From NCBI GenBank assembly GCA_946405205.1, contig CAMJGL010000006.1, positions 34,010 through 98,009 on the forward strand: a stretch of DNA of 64,000 nucleotides. Reading direction: 5' to 3'. Within the stretch, counting starts at the first letter, position 1. Each line of letters opens with the position of its first letter. Source of the DNA: F23-B02 sp946405205. Its GTDB lineage: Bacteria > Bacillota > Clostridia > Oscillospirales > Oscillospiraceae. The notes below the pieces were generated by a model. That model was not told the origin of the DNA. It was given only the letters and a program-made list of their open reading frames with translations, and did not search any database. Shown one piece after another: positions 33,595 through 45,287 of the stretch. The position numbers were made by a program, and so were the translations under genes.

Positions 33595-36477
33595 TCATTC
33601 TTCGCTGATCAGGACGATCAGTCTGAGGATGATGGTCGCGGCCTGGCCGCGGTTTGCGGTGTCGTTGGGACGGTAGGTGTCGCCCACGCCGTCGTTATCG
33701 GTATCAAAACCGTTGATAACGCCGAGGTTTGCGCAGACGTTGACTGCGTCGACATAGGGAGCTGCGATGCTGGCCTCGTCCTTGAAGCCATAGGATTCCT
33801 TGAGCTTATCAGGAGCTTCCTCGTCGGCGATGAGCACCATGAGACGGTAGCTGAAGGTAGCCATCTGCGCGCGGCTGATGGACTGGTTAGGACGGAAGGT
33901 GCCGTCTTCGTAGCCGTTGATGATGCCGTTTTCAACGCCCCATGCGACCGCTGCCTTGTAGGCATCGGGGATATCGGCCGCGTCGGTGAAGCTCAGGTCG
34001 GTATTCTCGGCCGTGGGCTCGCCGCAGGCGCGCCACAGCATGGTGATGAACTGGCCGCGGGTAACGGTGTTGTTGGGACGGAAGGTGCCGTCGGGATAAC
34101 CGTTGGTGATGCCGGCGAGCCAGCCGACAACGATGTAATCGCAGTAGCCGCTGTTGGAAATGTCGCTGAAGGGAGCGAAGCCGCAGATCGTGCAGGTGCC
34201 GCGGCCGTTTTCAAAGTCGTGCACATGGAAGTTGATGCGGCCCTGAGGCGCTGCGTAATCCTGGCCGACTACGCCCTCGAGTTCCTCGGTGATGTAAGCC
34301 ATGAGAGCCTCATCGAGAGGAATGCCGGTGTCAAACTGAGCGGAGGCGCTTGCGAAAGCATAGTAGGTATCGCCGCCGGCTGCGAGGAAGTTGTTGGTGA
34401 TGACAGCGTAGGTCGCTTCCGGATCAAAGGCCTTGCCGTTGATGCTGTCGATGGTAACGCGGTTGATGGTCTTGGGTCCGTAGTAGGTGGAGCCGGGATA
34501 GGTATCTTCGTTTGCGTCATATGCCTTATCGGTGTTGACGGTCATCTCGATTCCGGCTACCTGGGGGAAGCCGCCGAGGGATTCGGGAGTGCAGTAGGTG
34601 GAAGCCTCGAGAGCCTCGAGGAGCTCAGCGCCGGTCACATAAACGACCGCGATGGTGTTGCCGAAGGGCAGAACGGTGTTGACGTCCTTCTTGGTGATGT
34701 CGCCCTTGGCAATGGCTGCGCGGATGCCGCCGCCGTTGGTGATGGCAACGATGTTCTCTTCGGGAACGGTGATGCCGTCAAGATTTTTCTTGACCTGCCA
34801 CATCATGGAATCGGTGATGAGGTCGCCGAGGTTGGTCTCGCCGTCGCGGTTGCCGTATACGCCGTTTGCGTCAACGGTCCTTGCGCCGTTGAGGTCGACC
34901 TCGCTCTTTGCGAACACAACGTCGTACTCGGCATTGATCTTGTCGATGATGGCCTGTGCCGCCTCTGCGACGGCCACGTCCGCCGGGGACTCTGCGGTGA
35001 TCTCAACGAGCTTGTTGCTCTCGATCGCCTTCTTCTCGTTATCGATCACGATAACGCCGATGTTTTTGAATGCGGTGCCGGTGGACTGGATGGGCTCCTC
35101 AGCGGCGCCCTTGTCCATAACGGTGTGGCTGTGGCCGTCGATGATGAAGTCGACGCCGTTGAGACCCTTGAACAGGTCGTAAGAGGTGTTGGGAACGGAG
35201 GAATCGTCAACGCCGAGGTGGGCGAGAACGACGGTGACGTCGACGGTCTCGGCCAGCTTGTCTGCCTCAGCCTGAACTGCCTTTACCATATCCTCGCCGG
35301 AGAGCCACTTGAGGCCCTGAATGAGAGCGGGATTGGCCTTGGTCTGGGATTCGGGAGTGTTTACGCCGATGAAGCCGATCTTAACGCCGTCAACTTCGAC
35401 GACCTTGCTGGGTGCGAATACGAGATTGCCGTCTGCGTCGAGGATGTTGCAGCAAACGACGTCAAACTTTGCGCTCTTGAGGTTATCGGTGAGCTGAGCA
35501 TAGCCGTAGTCGAACTCGTGGTTGCCGAGGGTCGAGATGTCGTAGCCTGCGGCGTTCATCATGTTGACGGCCTCAAGGCCCTTGCTGGTGCTGACGTAAG
35601 TGGTGCCCTGGCTGTAGTCGCCGGCGTCGGCGATGATGACATTGGCGCCCTTTGCCTCGTAATCGGCTGCGAGAGCGGCCATGTTGGCATAGCCGGCTAT
35701 TGCGCCGTGAACGTCGTTGGAGTGCAGGATAACGGTCTTGCCCTCAAGCTCGCCGGGTGCGGGAGGATCGACCGGGGGATCAGTGGGAGTGGTGGAAGGC
35801 GTAGTGGAAGGTGTTGTGGAAGGCGTGGTAACAGGGCTCTTTTCCGTACCGGTCAGCGCTATGGAGTAGATGTAAAGCGCGCCGGCGTTGGTGCCGCTGC
35901 CCTTGTCATTGGGCTGTGCGCCCTCAGCCTGGGCAATGCGGAAGTATACGGTCTCCTGATCCGCCGCCGCTGCGGGAACGGCAACGGTGGAGGTCGCAGC
36001 ATCGGCAAGAGTATTCTTTGCCGCGGCAGCGATAGCGCCGTCAACGGAAGTCCATGTCTCATTATCCAGAGAGTACATCAGCTTGTAGCTGAGGGGAACG
36101 CGGGCGTTGCCGCCGAACACGGTGCCAAGGCTGAGGTTCTCATAACCCTTGGTGCTGAGCTGGAAAGCAACATATGCATACTGGGTGCCGTCTGCATAGT
36201 AATCTCTGCCAAACCACGGAGTGGCGGACAGGTTGCCGTAAGTAGAAGTTGATACCTTGTGATTTGAAAGTGAGCTGGTCGAAGCAACTGAGCCCACAGA
36301 CAATGTGACATCCTTCAGAATGTCATTTTCGCCGTTATTGGTAAGGCTCGTGCCGCCGCTCCAGCTTGCCAGAGTCGCGGTGGTCGGAGTCTCTCCCTCT
36401 GCGAATACGGGGACCGCCAGAGAGAATACCATGGCGAGAACCAGCAGCAGAGAAAGCAGTTTCTTTGTGCTCTTCAT
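33595..36477 (-). CDS. Surface 5'-nucleotidase (UshA-like) with three SLH domains
   Basis: Secreted enzyme of 960 residues held at the cell wall. Order: signal peptide (1-27); uncharacterised N-terminal domain (about 30-215); Thr/Pro linker with TPST repeats; calcineurin-like metallophosphoesterase (about 248-490) with NDVHGAI, ADAGDYSQG, LGNHEFDYG, VLAHLG and DGHSHT metal motifs; the 5'-nucleotidase C-terminal domain (about 520-740; NLGDLITDSM, ITNGGGIRA); a short HVHDFENGRGTCTICG element; and three SLH domains (about 775-960). It should dephosphorylate extracellular nucleotides for salvage. AGGAGG lies before the start; it is a single-gene transcript. Confidence 0.93.
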   Translation of the reverse strand: MKSTKKLLSLLLVLAMVFSLAVPVFAEGETPTTATLASWSGGTSLTNNGENDILKDVTLSVGSVASTSSLSNHKVSTSTYGNLSATPWFGRDYYADGTQYAYVAFQLSTKGYENLSLGTVFGGNARVPLSYKLMYSLDNETWTSVDGAIAAAAKNTLADAATSTVAVPAAAADQETVYFRIAQAEGAQPNDKGSGTNAGALYIYSIALTGTEKSPVTTPSTTPSTTPSTTPTDPPVDPPAPGELEGKTVILHSNDVHGAIAGYANMAALAADYEAKGANVIIADAGDYSQGTTYVSTSKGLEAVNMMNAAGYDISTLGNHEFDYGYAQLTDNLKSAKFDVVCCNILDADGNLVFAPSKVVEVDGVKIGFIGVNTPESQTKANPALIQGLKWLSGEDMVKAVQAEADKLAETVDVTVVLAHLGVDDSSVPNTSYDLFKGLNGVDFIIDGHSHTVMDKGAAEEPIQSTGTAFKNIGVIVIDNEKKAIESNKLVEITAESPADVAVAEAAQAIIDKINAEYDVVFAKSEVDLNGARTVDANGVYGNRDGETNLGDLITDSMMWQVKKNLDGITVPEENIVAITNGGGIRAAIAKGDITKKDVNTVLPFGNTIAVVYVTGAELLEALEASTYCTPESLGGFPQVAGIEMTVNTDKAYDANEDTYPGSTYYGPKTINRVTIDSINGKAFDPEATYAVITNNFLAAGGDTYYAFASASAQFDTGIPLDEALMAYITEELEGVVGQDYAAPQGRINFHVHDFENGRGTCTICGFAPFSDISNSGYCDYIVVGWLAGITNGYPDGTFRPNNTVTRGQFITMLWRACGEPTAENTDLSFTDAADIPDAYKAAVAWGVENGIINGYEDGTFRPNQSISRAQMATFSYRLMVLIADEEAPDKLKESYGFKDEASIAAPYVDAVNVCANLGVINGFDTDNDGVGDTYRPNDTANRGQAATIILRLIVLISEE

Positions 36478-36663
36478 TTTGTTCCTCCTAAAGTATTTGT
36501 TATGGTTTTTGCTTATTTAAACAGCGCATGTCCGAGCCGTTGAGCGCTCGGCCGCATTCTGCCGTTTGCTTTAAGTGTACCACATATCGCGCACATTTTG
36601 TATAGAATTTTTCTCACCATATTGACTATTTTTTTATACAAAAATTTGTATAATTACACCAAG

Positions 36664-36711
36664 CGCCAAAAAATTGGCGTATTGACTTTTTAATATTAAA
36701 TGTTATTATAA
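36664..36711 (+). promoter_or_regulatory. Promoter with upstream palindrome
   Basis: CGCCAA (36664-36669) and TTGGCG (36674-36679) form a short palindrome just before TTGACT (36682-36687); an ATTATA box follows after 17 bases. It reads to the small membrane protein gene at 36749. The -10 is weak. Confidence 0.4.
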
Positions 36712-36748
36712 GTTAGCCAAGTTTTTTTGAAGGACTGCTTACTGCTTT

Positions 36749-37297
36749 ATGATGTTTCTGAAAAGGCTCCCCCAAAAAACGCTCAGGACAGTGATCGCCG
36801 CGGTGATCGCCGCCGCGTTTATACTTGCGCTGCTGCTCGCATGGTTCAGCGTCGCCGAGCTCGCGCTGCTGAACACCCATTCCATTATGGACTGGCGTCT
36901 CGGCGGCTATGTTGACGGTATACGCAGTCCGGAGGACGCGGCAAGCTATGACGACGAGCACTACGACTGGTTCGAGGACTCCGTCGGCGAGGGTATCTCC
37001 AGCCTTGAGGCCGACACGAAATACTATCTCGGCAGGTATCCGGACGCGGGGCTCGGCGGCTACAGGGTCACAGGCTTTTCCTCCTCGGAAAAGTACTATT
37101 CGGTCATGGGCATCCGCGTCGGCGACGACGAGCTGGAGGCCAAGACCGCCCTGCTCGATTATAACTTCAAAATGACCGGCGGCGGCTTCAACACCTGCCG
37201 CGCCGTCAAGGGCGACATCACAGTCGTGCTCAGCTTTGAACACGGCCTTGTCACCAATATTGCGGCTTACCTCGACACCACGAGCTTCTTCGCATGA
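36749..37297 (+). CDS. Membrane-anchored protein of unknown function
   Basis: Protein of 182 residues with a basic start, one hydrophobic helix (about 12-36), and a soluble part outside the membrane. I do not recognise the family. The soluble part is acidic and holds a VMGIRVGDDELEAKTALLDYNF stretch (in parts) that resembles a short SmpA/peptidase-propeptide-like fold, seen also in the lipoprotein at 52688. AAGGA precedes the start. It is 36 bases upstream of psuG and reads in the same direction, so they may share a transcript. Confidence 0.65.
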   Translation: MMFLKRLPQKTLRTVIAAVIAAAFILALLLAWFSVAELALLNTHSIMDWRLGGYVDGIRSPEDAASYDDEHYDWFEDSVGEGISSLEADTKYYLGRYPDAGLGGYRVTGFSSSEKYYSVMGIRVGDDELEAKTALLDYNFKMTGGGFNTCRAVKGDITVVLSFEHGLVTNIAAYLDTTSFFA

Positions 37298-37333
37298 GGC
37301 AGCCGACTGCAGCACCTGACAGGAGGAAAAAAC

Positions 37334-38245
37334 ATGAACAAGTATCTTGATATAGCCCCCGAAGTCGCGGAGGCTCTCAAAAACGGGAAGCCCGTCGTCG
37401 CGCTGGAGAGCACCATCATCTCCCACGGCATGCCCTACCCCAAAAACGTCGAAACGGCCATGCTCGTCGAAAAGACGATCCGTGACAACGGCGCGGTTCC
37501 CGCCACCATCGCGATCATCGGCGGCAGGCTCAAGGCCGGCCTGAGCCGCGAGGAGATCGAATACCTCGGCAAAGCCGGACGCGACGTCGCAAAAGCGAGC
37601 CGCCGCGACCTCGCCGCGCTCGTCGCCGCGGGCAGGGACGGCGCGACCACCGTCACCACCACCATGATGATCGCACACATGGCGGGCATCGATATCTTCG
37701 CCACCGGCGGCATCGGCGGCGTCCACAGAGGCGCGGAGACCACCATGGACATCTCCGCAGACCTTGAGGAGCTCGGCAGCACCCCCGTCATGGTCGTCTG
37801 CGCGGGAGCCAAGAGCATACTCGACCTCGGCCTGACGCTTGAATACCTCGAAACTAAGGGCGTTCCCGTCATCGGCTACGGCACCGACGAGCTGCCCGCG
37901 TTCTACACAAGGCAGAGCGGCTTCGGCGTCGATTACAGGGCCGACTCCCCCGCGCAGCTCGCCTCGATGTTCAGGGCTCAGAAGGAGCTCGGCATGAAGG
38001 GCGGCATGCTCGTGACCAACCCCATCCCCGAGGAGTACGCCATGGACAAGGCGGTCATCGACGCCGCCATCGAGCAGGCGCTCAGAGAGAGCGTCGAGCA
38101 GGGCATCCACGGCAAGGAGACCACCCCCTTCCTGCTGGCAAGAGTCGTCGAGCTCACCGGCGGCAGTTCCCTTGAGAGCAATATCCAGCTCGTCCTCAAC
38201 AACGCGGCGCTCGCGGCAAAAACCGCCGTTGAGCTGTGCAAATAA
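37334..38245 (+). CDS. psuG: Pseudouridine-5'-phosphate glycosidase
   Basis: Enzyme of 303 residues that splits pseudouridine 5'-phosphate to uracil and ribose 5-phosphate. The family hallmarks are clear: VALESTIISHGMPYP near the start, GATTVTTTMMIAH, FATGGIGGVHRGAE, and LVTNPIPEEYAMD. Full length matches E. coli PsuG. The partner kinase psuK is not adjacent. AGGAGG precedes the start at 37334. Confidence 0.95.
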   Translation: MNKYLDIAPEVAEALKNGKPVVALESTIISHGMPYPKNVETAMLVEKTIRDNGAVPATIAIIGGRLKAGLSREEIEYLGKAGRDVAKASRRDLAALVAAGRDGATTVTTTMMIAHMAGIDIFATGGIGGVHRGAETTMDISADLEELGSTPVMVVCAGAKSILDLGLTLEYLETKGVPVIGYGTDELPAFYTRQSGFGVDYRADSPAQLASMFRAQKELGMKGGMLVTNPIPEEYAMDKAVIDAAIEQALRESVEQGIHGKETTPFLLARVVELTGGSSLESNIQLVLNNAALAAKTAVELCK

Positions 38246-38599
38246 TTTTCAAACTGCAAGATATCGTTCGTGTACCCGCAATTTCAATTAAACCCGCAAT
38301 GCAATCAGCCCTCCCTTTGCTCAAGGGAGAGCTGATTTGCTTGTAAAAACTACGCAGCAGCAGAGCTGCGAGATAAAAACATATCGTAGGGACGCTCCTC
38401 GGCGGAGGCGCAATTCCCGATAAAAATGTAACATATCTATGCTTCGACAGCCCGATTATATACTGCGGAGCTGTTAGGTGTGTCTTCTTTGTATAAATGA
38501 CATATCGGTTTTAAACCCCGTGCCCGTAGGGGCGAGCATTGCTCGTCCGCCGTATCTGTTTATAAAAAACGACGCTCGCTGAGCGTCGTTTTATATTCC
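38246..38599. repeat. Intergenic region with REP-like palindromes and a terminator
   Basis: No gene is seen between psuG and typA (convergent). It holds GTAGGGGCGAGCATTGCTCG (38526-38545) followed by TCCGCC, a copy of the core found near 32670; a related GTAGGGACGCTCCTCGGCGG at about 38386; CTCCCTT/AAGGGAG near 38312; and a terminator AACGACGCTC (38568-38577) with 38581-38590, flanked by A and T runs, which can serve both genes. Confidence 0.7.
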
Positions 38600-40420
<1,821 letters not shown>

Positions 40421-40656
40421 CTAAATCAAACTCCTAATCATAATTCAGCACAAAAATGTATTTTAGCACCGAAAAGCCGCAATTACAATAGCCATTTTCT
40501 ATAAATTCAGGCTGCTGCAATACATTTCGGCGCTCTCTGCGACGGGCGGGAAGGAATTTGCAAGTTCACAAAAACGCCGGAGGAATTAGAATATCAAATC
40601 TTGTATGCGCCAGACGTTTATGGTACGATAGAATAAATCGTGATCAGGAGGGCACT

Positions 40657-42783
40657 ATGAAAAAGCGCGTTTTGAGCCTCGTGCTCGTTATACTCATGAT
40701 GGTGACGCTCGTGCCGGTGAGCGGTCTTGCCGACAAGTCCGGCAGCGAGATAAAACAGCAGATAAAAGATATTTACGCCGCCGCCTACAATCAGCGCGGC
40801 GGAAGCTTTGACGGCTGGTGCGGCGCATATGTTGAGTATCAGCTCAAGCTGCTCGGCATCAACACCGGCTTCGAAGGCGGAAACGGAAACAATCAGTTTG
40901 ACTACTATAAAAACAAAAGCACGACCAGCGGCGGTTATTCGGTAACGGCCTATCCCGCGTCGAGCTACAGTCTGAGAGCCGCGCTCAACAGCATCTCGCA
41001 AAACGGCTCCAAAAACGTATACAATATCCTTTGCGGCTTCGAGGTCGGCAGCGGCTCTGCCGGCGCCGCTTACGGACATGTCATGTTCATTCACGCCATC
41101 ATCGGCGGTCAGGTGTACTTCTCGGAAAGCAACTCTTTCTCATATAACGGAACATACTACGCCGAGGGCAGCCCCATAGTATTTGACCTTGCGACTTTCT
41201 GCAATTTTTACGGTAGCAATGTCCTCGACGGCGTCGTGTGGTTCAGAAAGGCCGTTGAGGAATGCACGGTGAGCTTTGACGCAAACGGGGGAAGCTGCGC
41301 GACCGCATCAAAGAAGGTTGCCAAGGCCACGGCCGTCGGCACTCTGCCGACCCCGACAAGAGAGGGATACACCTTCGATGGCTGGTACACCGCCAGAGAC
41401 GGCGGCAGCAAGCTGACCTCTTCCTCAGTGATCAGCGCAAGCTGCACCGTTTACGCTCACTGGACGAAGGACAGCGCATTGGTCAACCTGCTTGGCGCAG
41501 ACGGATCGTCTTGGAACACTTCCTCTGTTTATCTTGGCGACAACTATACGCTTCCCGCCGGATATCCCGAAAAAGCGGGTAGTTATTTCTGCGGCTGGGC
41601 CTATGAAGCAGGCGCTGCAGACTATATCCTGCGCCCCGGCGATACGGTGACGGTATCGTCGGCGTTGACACTCTATCCCGTTTATGTGTCGCACGAGAAG
41701 GCTGTATCGGGCGACGTGGTATTCATCTACGACATAAGCGACTTTGACGCCGACGGCTATAGTGTCAGCGAGAAGACCGTGTCTGTCGAAACGCAGGTCG
41801 ACAACAGCTACTGGAGCGAGTGGAGCGATTACAGCACGAGCAAGGTTACTGCAAGCAGCACCGTCGAGGTGAGGACGGCCACTCTGTATCGCTACTACTA
41901 TTTCCTCTGCCCTTATTGCGGGGCGCACGAGCCTTACTACGGAACGAGCGACTGCGGCGGTTCCATACCTTCCAGTGCTTTCCACCAGAAATGGTCTGTG
42001 ATCCCTTACAAAAACAGCTCCTATAAGAGCTTCAGCTACACGACGGCAAGGTATTACACTTACTCTCTCGGCGACGGCCAGATGTGGATCTTCGGCTCTG
42101 AAAACGTCAACGACACGGCAGTTGGCACGATAGACTCAGGATCAGGTGCCTTGATCATAACCACCGGTTACAGCAGCCGCGAGTATATAGAAAGCTACGA
42201 GACCGTGACCGTGAACCGAACGGGCTATGTGATAACCAAAGGCTACCCCTTCTCCGACGTTCAGGCAGAAGGCAGACACAAGCCCTATGCCGACGCCATA
42301 CTCTGGGCGGCTGACACCGGCGTTACCAAGGGTTACGGCGGCGGACTCTTCAAGCCCGATCAGGACTGCACGAGAGCGCAGGTCGTGACCTTCCTCTGGA
42401 GAGCCGCCGGTGAGCCGGAGCCGGAAACAACGGGCAATCCCTTTGTCGACGTGTCCGAAAGCGGCAACCCGTTCTACAAATCCATACTCTGGGCAGCGGA
42501 AAACGGTATTGCCAAGGGCTTTGACTCATCGCACTTCAGACCCAACGACACCGTGACAAGAGCTCAGTTCGTGACCTTCCTCTGGCGTTACGAGGGCTCT
42601 GAAACGGTCAGCATCGACAATCCCTTCACCGACGTGGGCAGGAACGCCTACTACGACGCGATAATGTGGGCATATGACACGGAAGTCACCAAGGGCTACG
42701 GCGGCGGGCTTTTCAAGCCCGAAAAGGCCTGCTCACGCGCCGAGGTCGTCACCTTTATCTACCGTAATTTCACACAGGCTTAA
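40657..42783 (+). CDS. SLH surface protein with CHAP/NlpC-like N-domain and InlB-type repeat
   Basis: Secreted protein of 708 residues. Order: signal peptide (1-25); a Cys-His domain (about 30-200) with SFDGWCGAYVEYQLK and AYGHVMFIHAI that looks like a CHAP or NlpC/P60-type amidase; an InlB B-repeat/Flg_new unit (about 205-270; VSFDANGGS, REGYTFDGWYT, VYAHWT); a further Trp/Tyr-rich region with a CPYCGAHEPYYGTSDC metal-like cluster (two Cys pairs); and three SLH domains (about 530-708). It may act on or bind peptidoglycan. The ATG at 40657 follows CAGGAGGG; the longer frame has no site. Confidence 0.85.
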   Translation: MKKRVLSLVLVILMMVTLVPVSGLADKSGSEIKQQIKDIYAAAYNQRGGSFDGWCGAYVEYQLKLLGINTGFEGGNGNNQFDYYKNKSTTSGGYSVTAYPASSYSLRAALNSISQNGSKNVYNILCGFEVGSGSAGAAYGHVMFIHAIIGGQVYFSESNSFSYNGTYYAEGSPIVFDLATFCNFYGSNVLDGVVWFRKAVEECTVSFDANGGSCATASKKVAKATAVGTLPTPTREGYTFDGWYTARDGGSKLTSSSVISASCTVYAHWTKDSALVNLLGADGSSWNTSSVYLGDNYTLPAGYPEKAGSYFCGWAYEAGAADYILRPGDTVTVSSALTLYPVYVSHEKAVSGDVVFIYDISDFDADGYSVSEKTVSVETQVDNSYWSEWSDYSTSKVTASSTVEVRTATLYRYYYFLCPYCGAHEPYYGTSDCGGSIPSSAFHQKWSVIPYKNSSYKSFSYTTARYYTYSLGDGQMWIFGSENVNDTAVGTIDSGSGALIITTGYSSREYIESYETVTVNRTGYVITKGYPFSDVQAEGRHKPYADAILWAADTGVTKGYGGGLFKPDQDCTRAQVVTFLWRAAGEPEPETTGNPFVDVSESGNPFYKSILWAAENGIAKGFDSSHFRPNDTVTRAQFVTFLWRYEGSETVSIDNPFTDVGRNAYYDAIMWAYDTEVTKGYGGGLFKPEKACSRAEVVTFIYRNFTQA

Positions 42784-42794
42784 TAATATGCACA

Positions 42795-42857
42795 ATCCCC
42801 TCGGTTCTGTGAATGAACCGAGGGGATATTCTCTTATCGGTATTATCACATCTTTTC
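42795..42857. repeat. Terminator plus argS 3'-end-like sequence (copy 1)
   Basis: A 13-bp hairpin ATCCCCTCGGTTC (42795-42807) with 42815-42827 ends the SLH gene. It is followed by bases identical to those downstream of argS, and on the minus strand reads ...A-R-E-K-M-stop, close to the true ArgRS C-terminus A-P-E-K-M-stop. A second copy is at about 46900-46965. It therefore looks like a duplicated argS 3' end with its terminator. Confidence 0.7.
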
Positions 42858-42896
42858 GCGGGCACGTCCGCGATGCGCAAAAATTTACATCTGCTA

Positions 42897-42925
42897 TTGA
42901 AGCGGCATACATTTTCTGTTATGAT
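42897..42925 (+). promoter_or_regulatory. Promoter of the first LRR-SLH gene
   Basis: TTGAAG (42897-42902), 17-base spacer, TATGAT (42920-42925), 47 bases before the start codon. Confidence 0.6.
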
Positions 42926-42972
42926 GAAACTATCTTAAAAACCGGAAATTCAAACTTAACAGGAGGAAAGAT

Positions 42973-45189
42973 ATGAAAAAGAAGCTATTGGGCCTGATAT
43001 TGGCGCTGCTGATGGCATTTTCACTGCTGCCGGCAAGCGCTTTCGCCGCAAACGTTGTCCAGAGCGGCAGCTGCGGCGATAATATGACCTGGACGCTTGA
43101 CGATGAGGGCGTCCTGACCATCACCGGCACGGGTGAGATGAAGTTTTACCCGTGGCTGTCGTACGGTAAAGACATCAAGTCCGTCGTTATCAGCGACGGC
43201 GTTACCAGTATTCTGCAATATGCATTCACCGGCTTCACAAATCTTACGGAGATAAGCATCCCCGACAGTGTTGCTTCGATCGGAAATTATGCATTTGCCG
43301 ACTGTCGAGGACTTGAAAGCATCACACTCCCAAAGAGCCTGACAAGTATCTCTGCACACATGCTCGCTGGCTGCACCGGACTTAAGGAGATCAACTTACC
43401 AAGCGGCATTAAAAAACTCGAAGACTATGCTATCTCCGGCTGCACCGGACTTAAGGAGGTAACTATTCCCGAAAGCATAACCAGCTGGGGAGGATATATT
43501 TTTTCCAACTGTACAAGCCTTGAAAAAGTCTCTCTTCCAAGCAATTTAGAATACATACCCTCCGGCATGTTCTCGGGATGTTCCGCCCTTAAGGAGATAT
43601 CTTTCCCCAGTACAATCACCGGTATTGGGGAACACTCATTTTTCAAGTGTACGGGTCTTACGGAAATCAACTTACCAAGCGGTATTAAGAGGGTTGATGA
43701 CTATGCCTTCTCAGGCTGCACCGGACTTACAGAGGTAACTGTTCCCGACGGCATAGAACGTTTTGGAAAATATGTTTTTTCCGATTGTACAAACCTCAAA
43801 GAAGCCTCCCTTCCGGACAGTTTAAAACTAATCCCTTACGGCATATTCTCGGGATGCTCAGGCCTCAGCCAGGTGACTTTCTCCAATGAAATTACCTTGA
43901 TTGAAGGATATTCATTATCCGGATGCACAGGCCTGAAAGAATTCAACATTCCCAGCAGTGTTAAGACTATTGGAGAATATGCTTTTTCCAACTGTACGGG
44001 ACTTAAAGAGATAACTATCCCCAGCCGTGTCGAATACCCTGGTAACGGTTTATTCTACGGCTGCTCCGGACTTGAAAAAGTCAACTATTATTGCCGTTAC
44101 AATACAATTCCGCCCTACATATTCTACAACTGCTCAAATCTTACCGACATTATCATTCCAGAATGCGTCAAATCAATTTCCAATTACGCATTTTACGGCT
44201 GCTCCAGTCTTACTGAGATAACCATTCCTTATGGAGTCTCATCAATTGGAGCCTACACATTTTACGGCTGCTCCGGTCTTGCCGAAATAAATATTCCGGA
44301 CAGCATGTTATATTTTGGGCAATATGCTTTTTCCGACTGCACAGGCCTGAAAAGTGCCGACGTCAGGATATCAAATGTAGTCGCAAGCAACAAAAAAGAG
44401 CTTCCAATCGGCTTATTTTACGGTTGCTCATCTCTCGAGAGTGTGAGCATATCCCTTGGTATAACGACGATATACAATAGTGCCTTCGACGGCTGCGACG
44501 CACTTAAGGACGTATATTTCGGCGGCACGGATATGCAGTGGGCTGTGATGGATATCAAATCAGGCAATGAAGCCCTTGAATCTGCCACGGTGCATTTTGC
44601 TCTTGATTATCCCTTCACCGACATCGCCGACAGCGGCTACCGCGACTATATTTCCTTCGGTCAGGCCGTGGGAATCGTCAACGGCTATCCCGACGGCACC
44701 TTCCGCCCGAATAACAAAGTCACCCGTGCGCAGTATATTACTATGCTTTACAACATGTGCGGCAAGCCCCACATATCAGTATCGCTCTATTTTGATGACA
44801 CGAATACCATCTCCCGCTCATATATTGACGCAGTCAGATGGGGTGTCGCGACAGGGATAATCAACGGCTACGGCGATAATACCTTCCGTCCCGACCAAGA
44901 GATCACCCGCGCTCAGATGGCCACCTTCAGCTACCGTCTTATGAACCTTGTTGTAGGCAGCGAGCCCGACGCAGAGCTCAAGGCAGACTGCGGCTTCAAG
45001 GATTCGGCCAGCATAGCAAATGTCTATAAAGAGGCAGTGAACGTCATGGCCAACCTCGGCATAATCACCGGCTTTGACACCGACAACGACGGCGTGGGCG
45101 ATACCTTCCGTCCCAACGCCACCGCGAACCGCGGTCAGGCGGCGACCATCATCGTAAGGTTGGCCGCATACCTCGACTCGAGTGAATGA
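42973..45189 (+). CDS. BspA-type leucine-rich-repeat surface protein with three SLH domains
   Basis: Secreted protein of 738 residues: signal peptide (1-25), a short conserved leader (SGSCGDNMTWTLDDEGVL), about twenty LRR_5 repeats of roughly 23 residues (pattern C.GLKEI.IP..V..IG.YAF) up to about residue 525, then three SLH domains (about 545-738). BspA-type repeats mediate adhesion to host or other bacterial surfaces; SLH domains bind secondary wall polymer. It has the same start and end architecture as the next gene, of which it is a tandem paralogue with more repeats. CAGGAGG precedes the start. Confidence 0.92.
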   Translation: MKKKLLGLILALLMAFSLLPASAFAANVVQSGSCGDNMTWTLDDEGVLTITGTGEMKFYPWLSYGKDIKSVVISDGVTSILQYAFTGFTNLTEISIPDSVASIGNYAFADCRGLESITLPKSLTSISAHMLAGCTGLKEINLPSGIKKLEDYAISGCTGLKEVTIPESITSWGGYIFSNCTSLEKVSLPSNLEYIPSGMFSGCSALKEISFPSTITGIGEHSFFKCTGLTEINLPSGIKRVDDYAFSGCTGLTEVTVPDGIERFGKYVFSDCTNLKEASLPDSLKLIPYGIFSGCSGLSQVTFSNEITLIEGYSLSGCTGLKEFNIPSSVKTIGEYAFSNCTGLKEITIPSRVEYPGNGLFYGCSGLEKVNYYCRYNTIPPYIFYNCSNLTDIIIPECVKSISNYAFYGCSSLTEITIPYGVSSIGAYTFYGCSGLAEINIPDSMLYFGQYAFSDCTGLKSADVRISNVVASNKKELPIGLFYGCSSLESVSISLGITTIYNSAFDGCDALKDVYFGGTDMQWAVMDIKSGNEALESATVHFALDYPFTDIADSGYRDYISFGQAVGIVNGYPDGTFRPNNKVTRAQYITMLYNMCGKPHISVSLYFDDTNTISRSYIDAVRWGVATGIINGYGDNTFRPDQEITRAQMATFSYRLMNLVVGSEPDAELKADCGFKDSASIANVYKEAVNVMANLGIITGFDTDNDGVGDTFRPNATANRGQAATIIVRLAAYLDSSE

Positions 45190-45287
45190 CGGCGGTGTAC
45201 AAATACTGTTAAACTATGCGTTATACATTTCCTCACACGGTGAAACCATCTTTATAATAGGAAAACCAAACATAAGAGGAGAAAAAA

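Noticed and set aside
34219..36252. Long plus-strand open frame of 677 codons
   Set aside because: It lies antisense to the SLH 5'-nucleotidase, which has full domain structure; the frame is a GC-rich shadow with no ribosome site or family signature.
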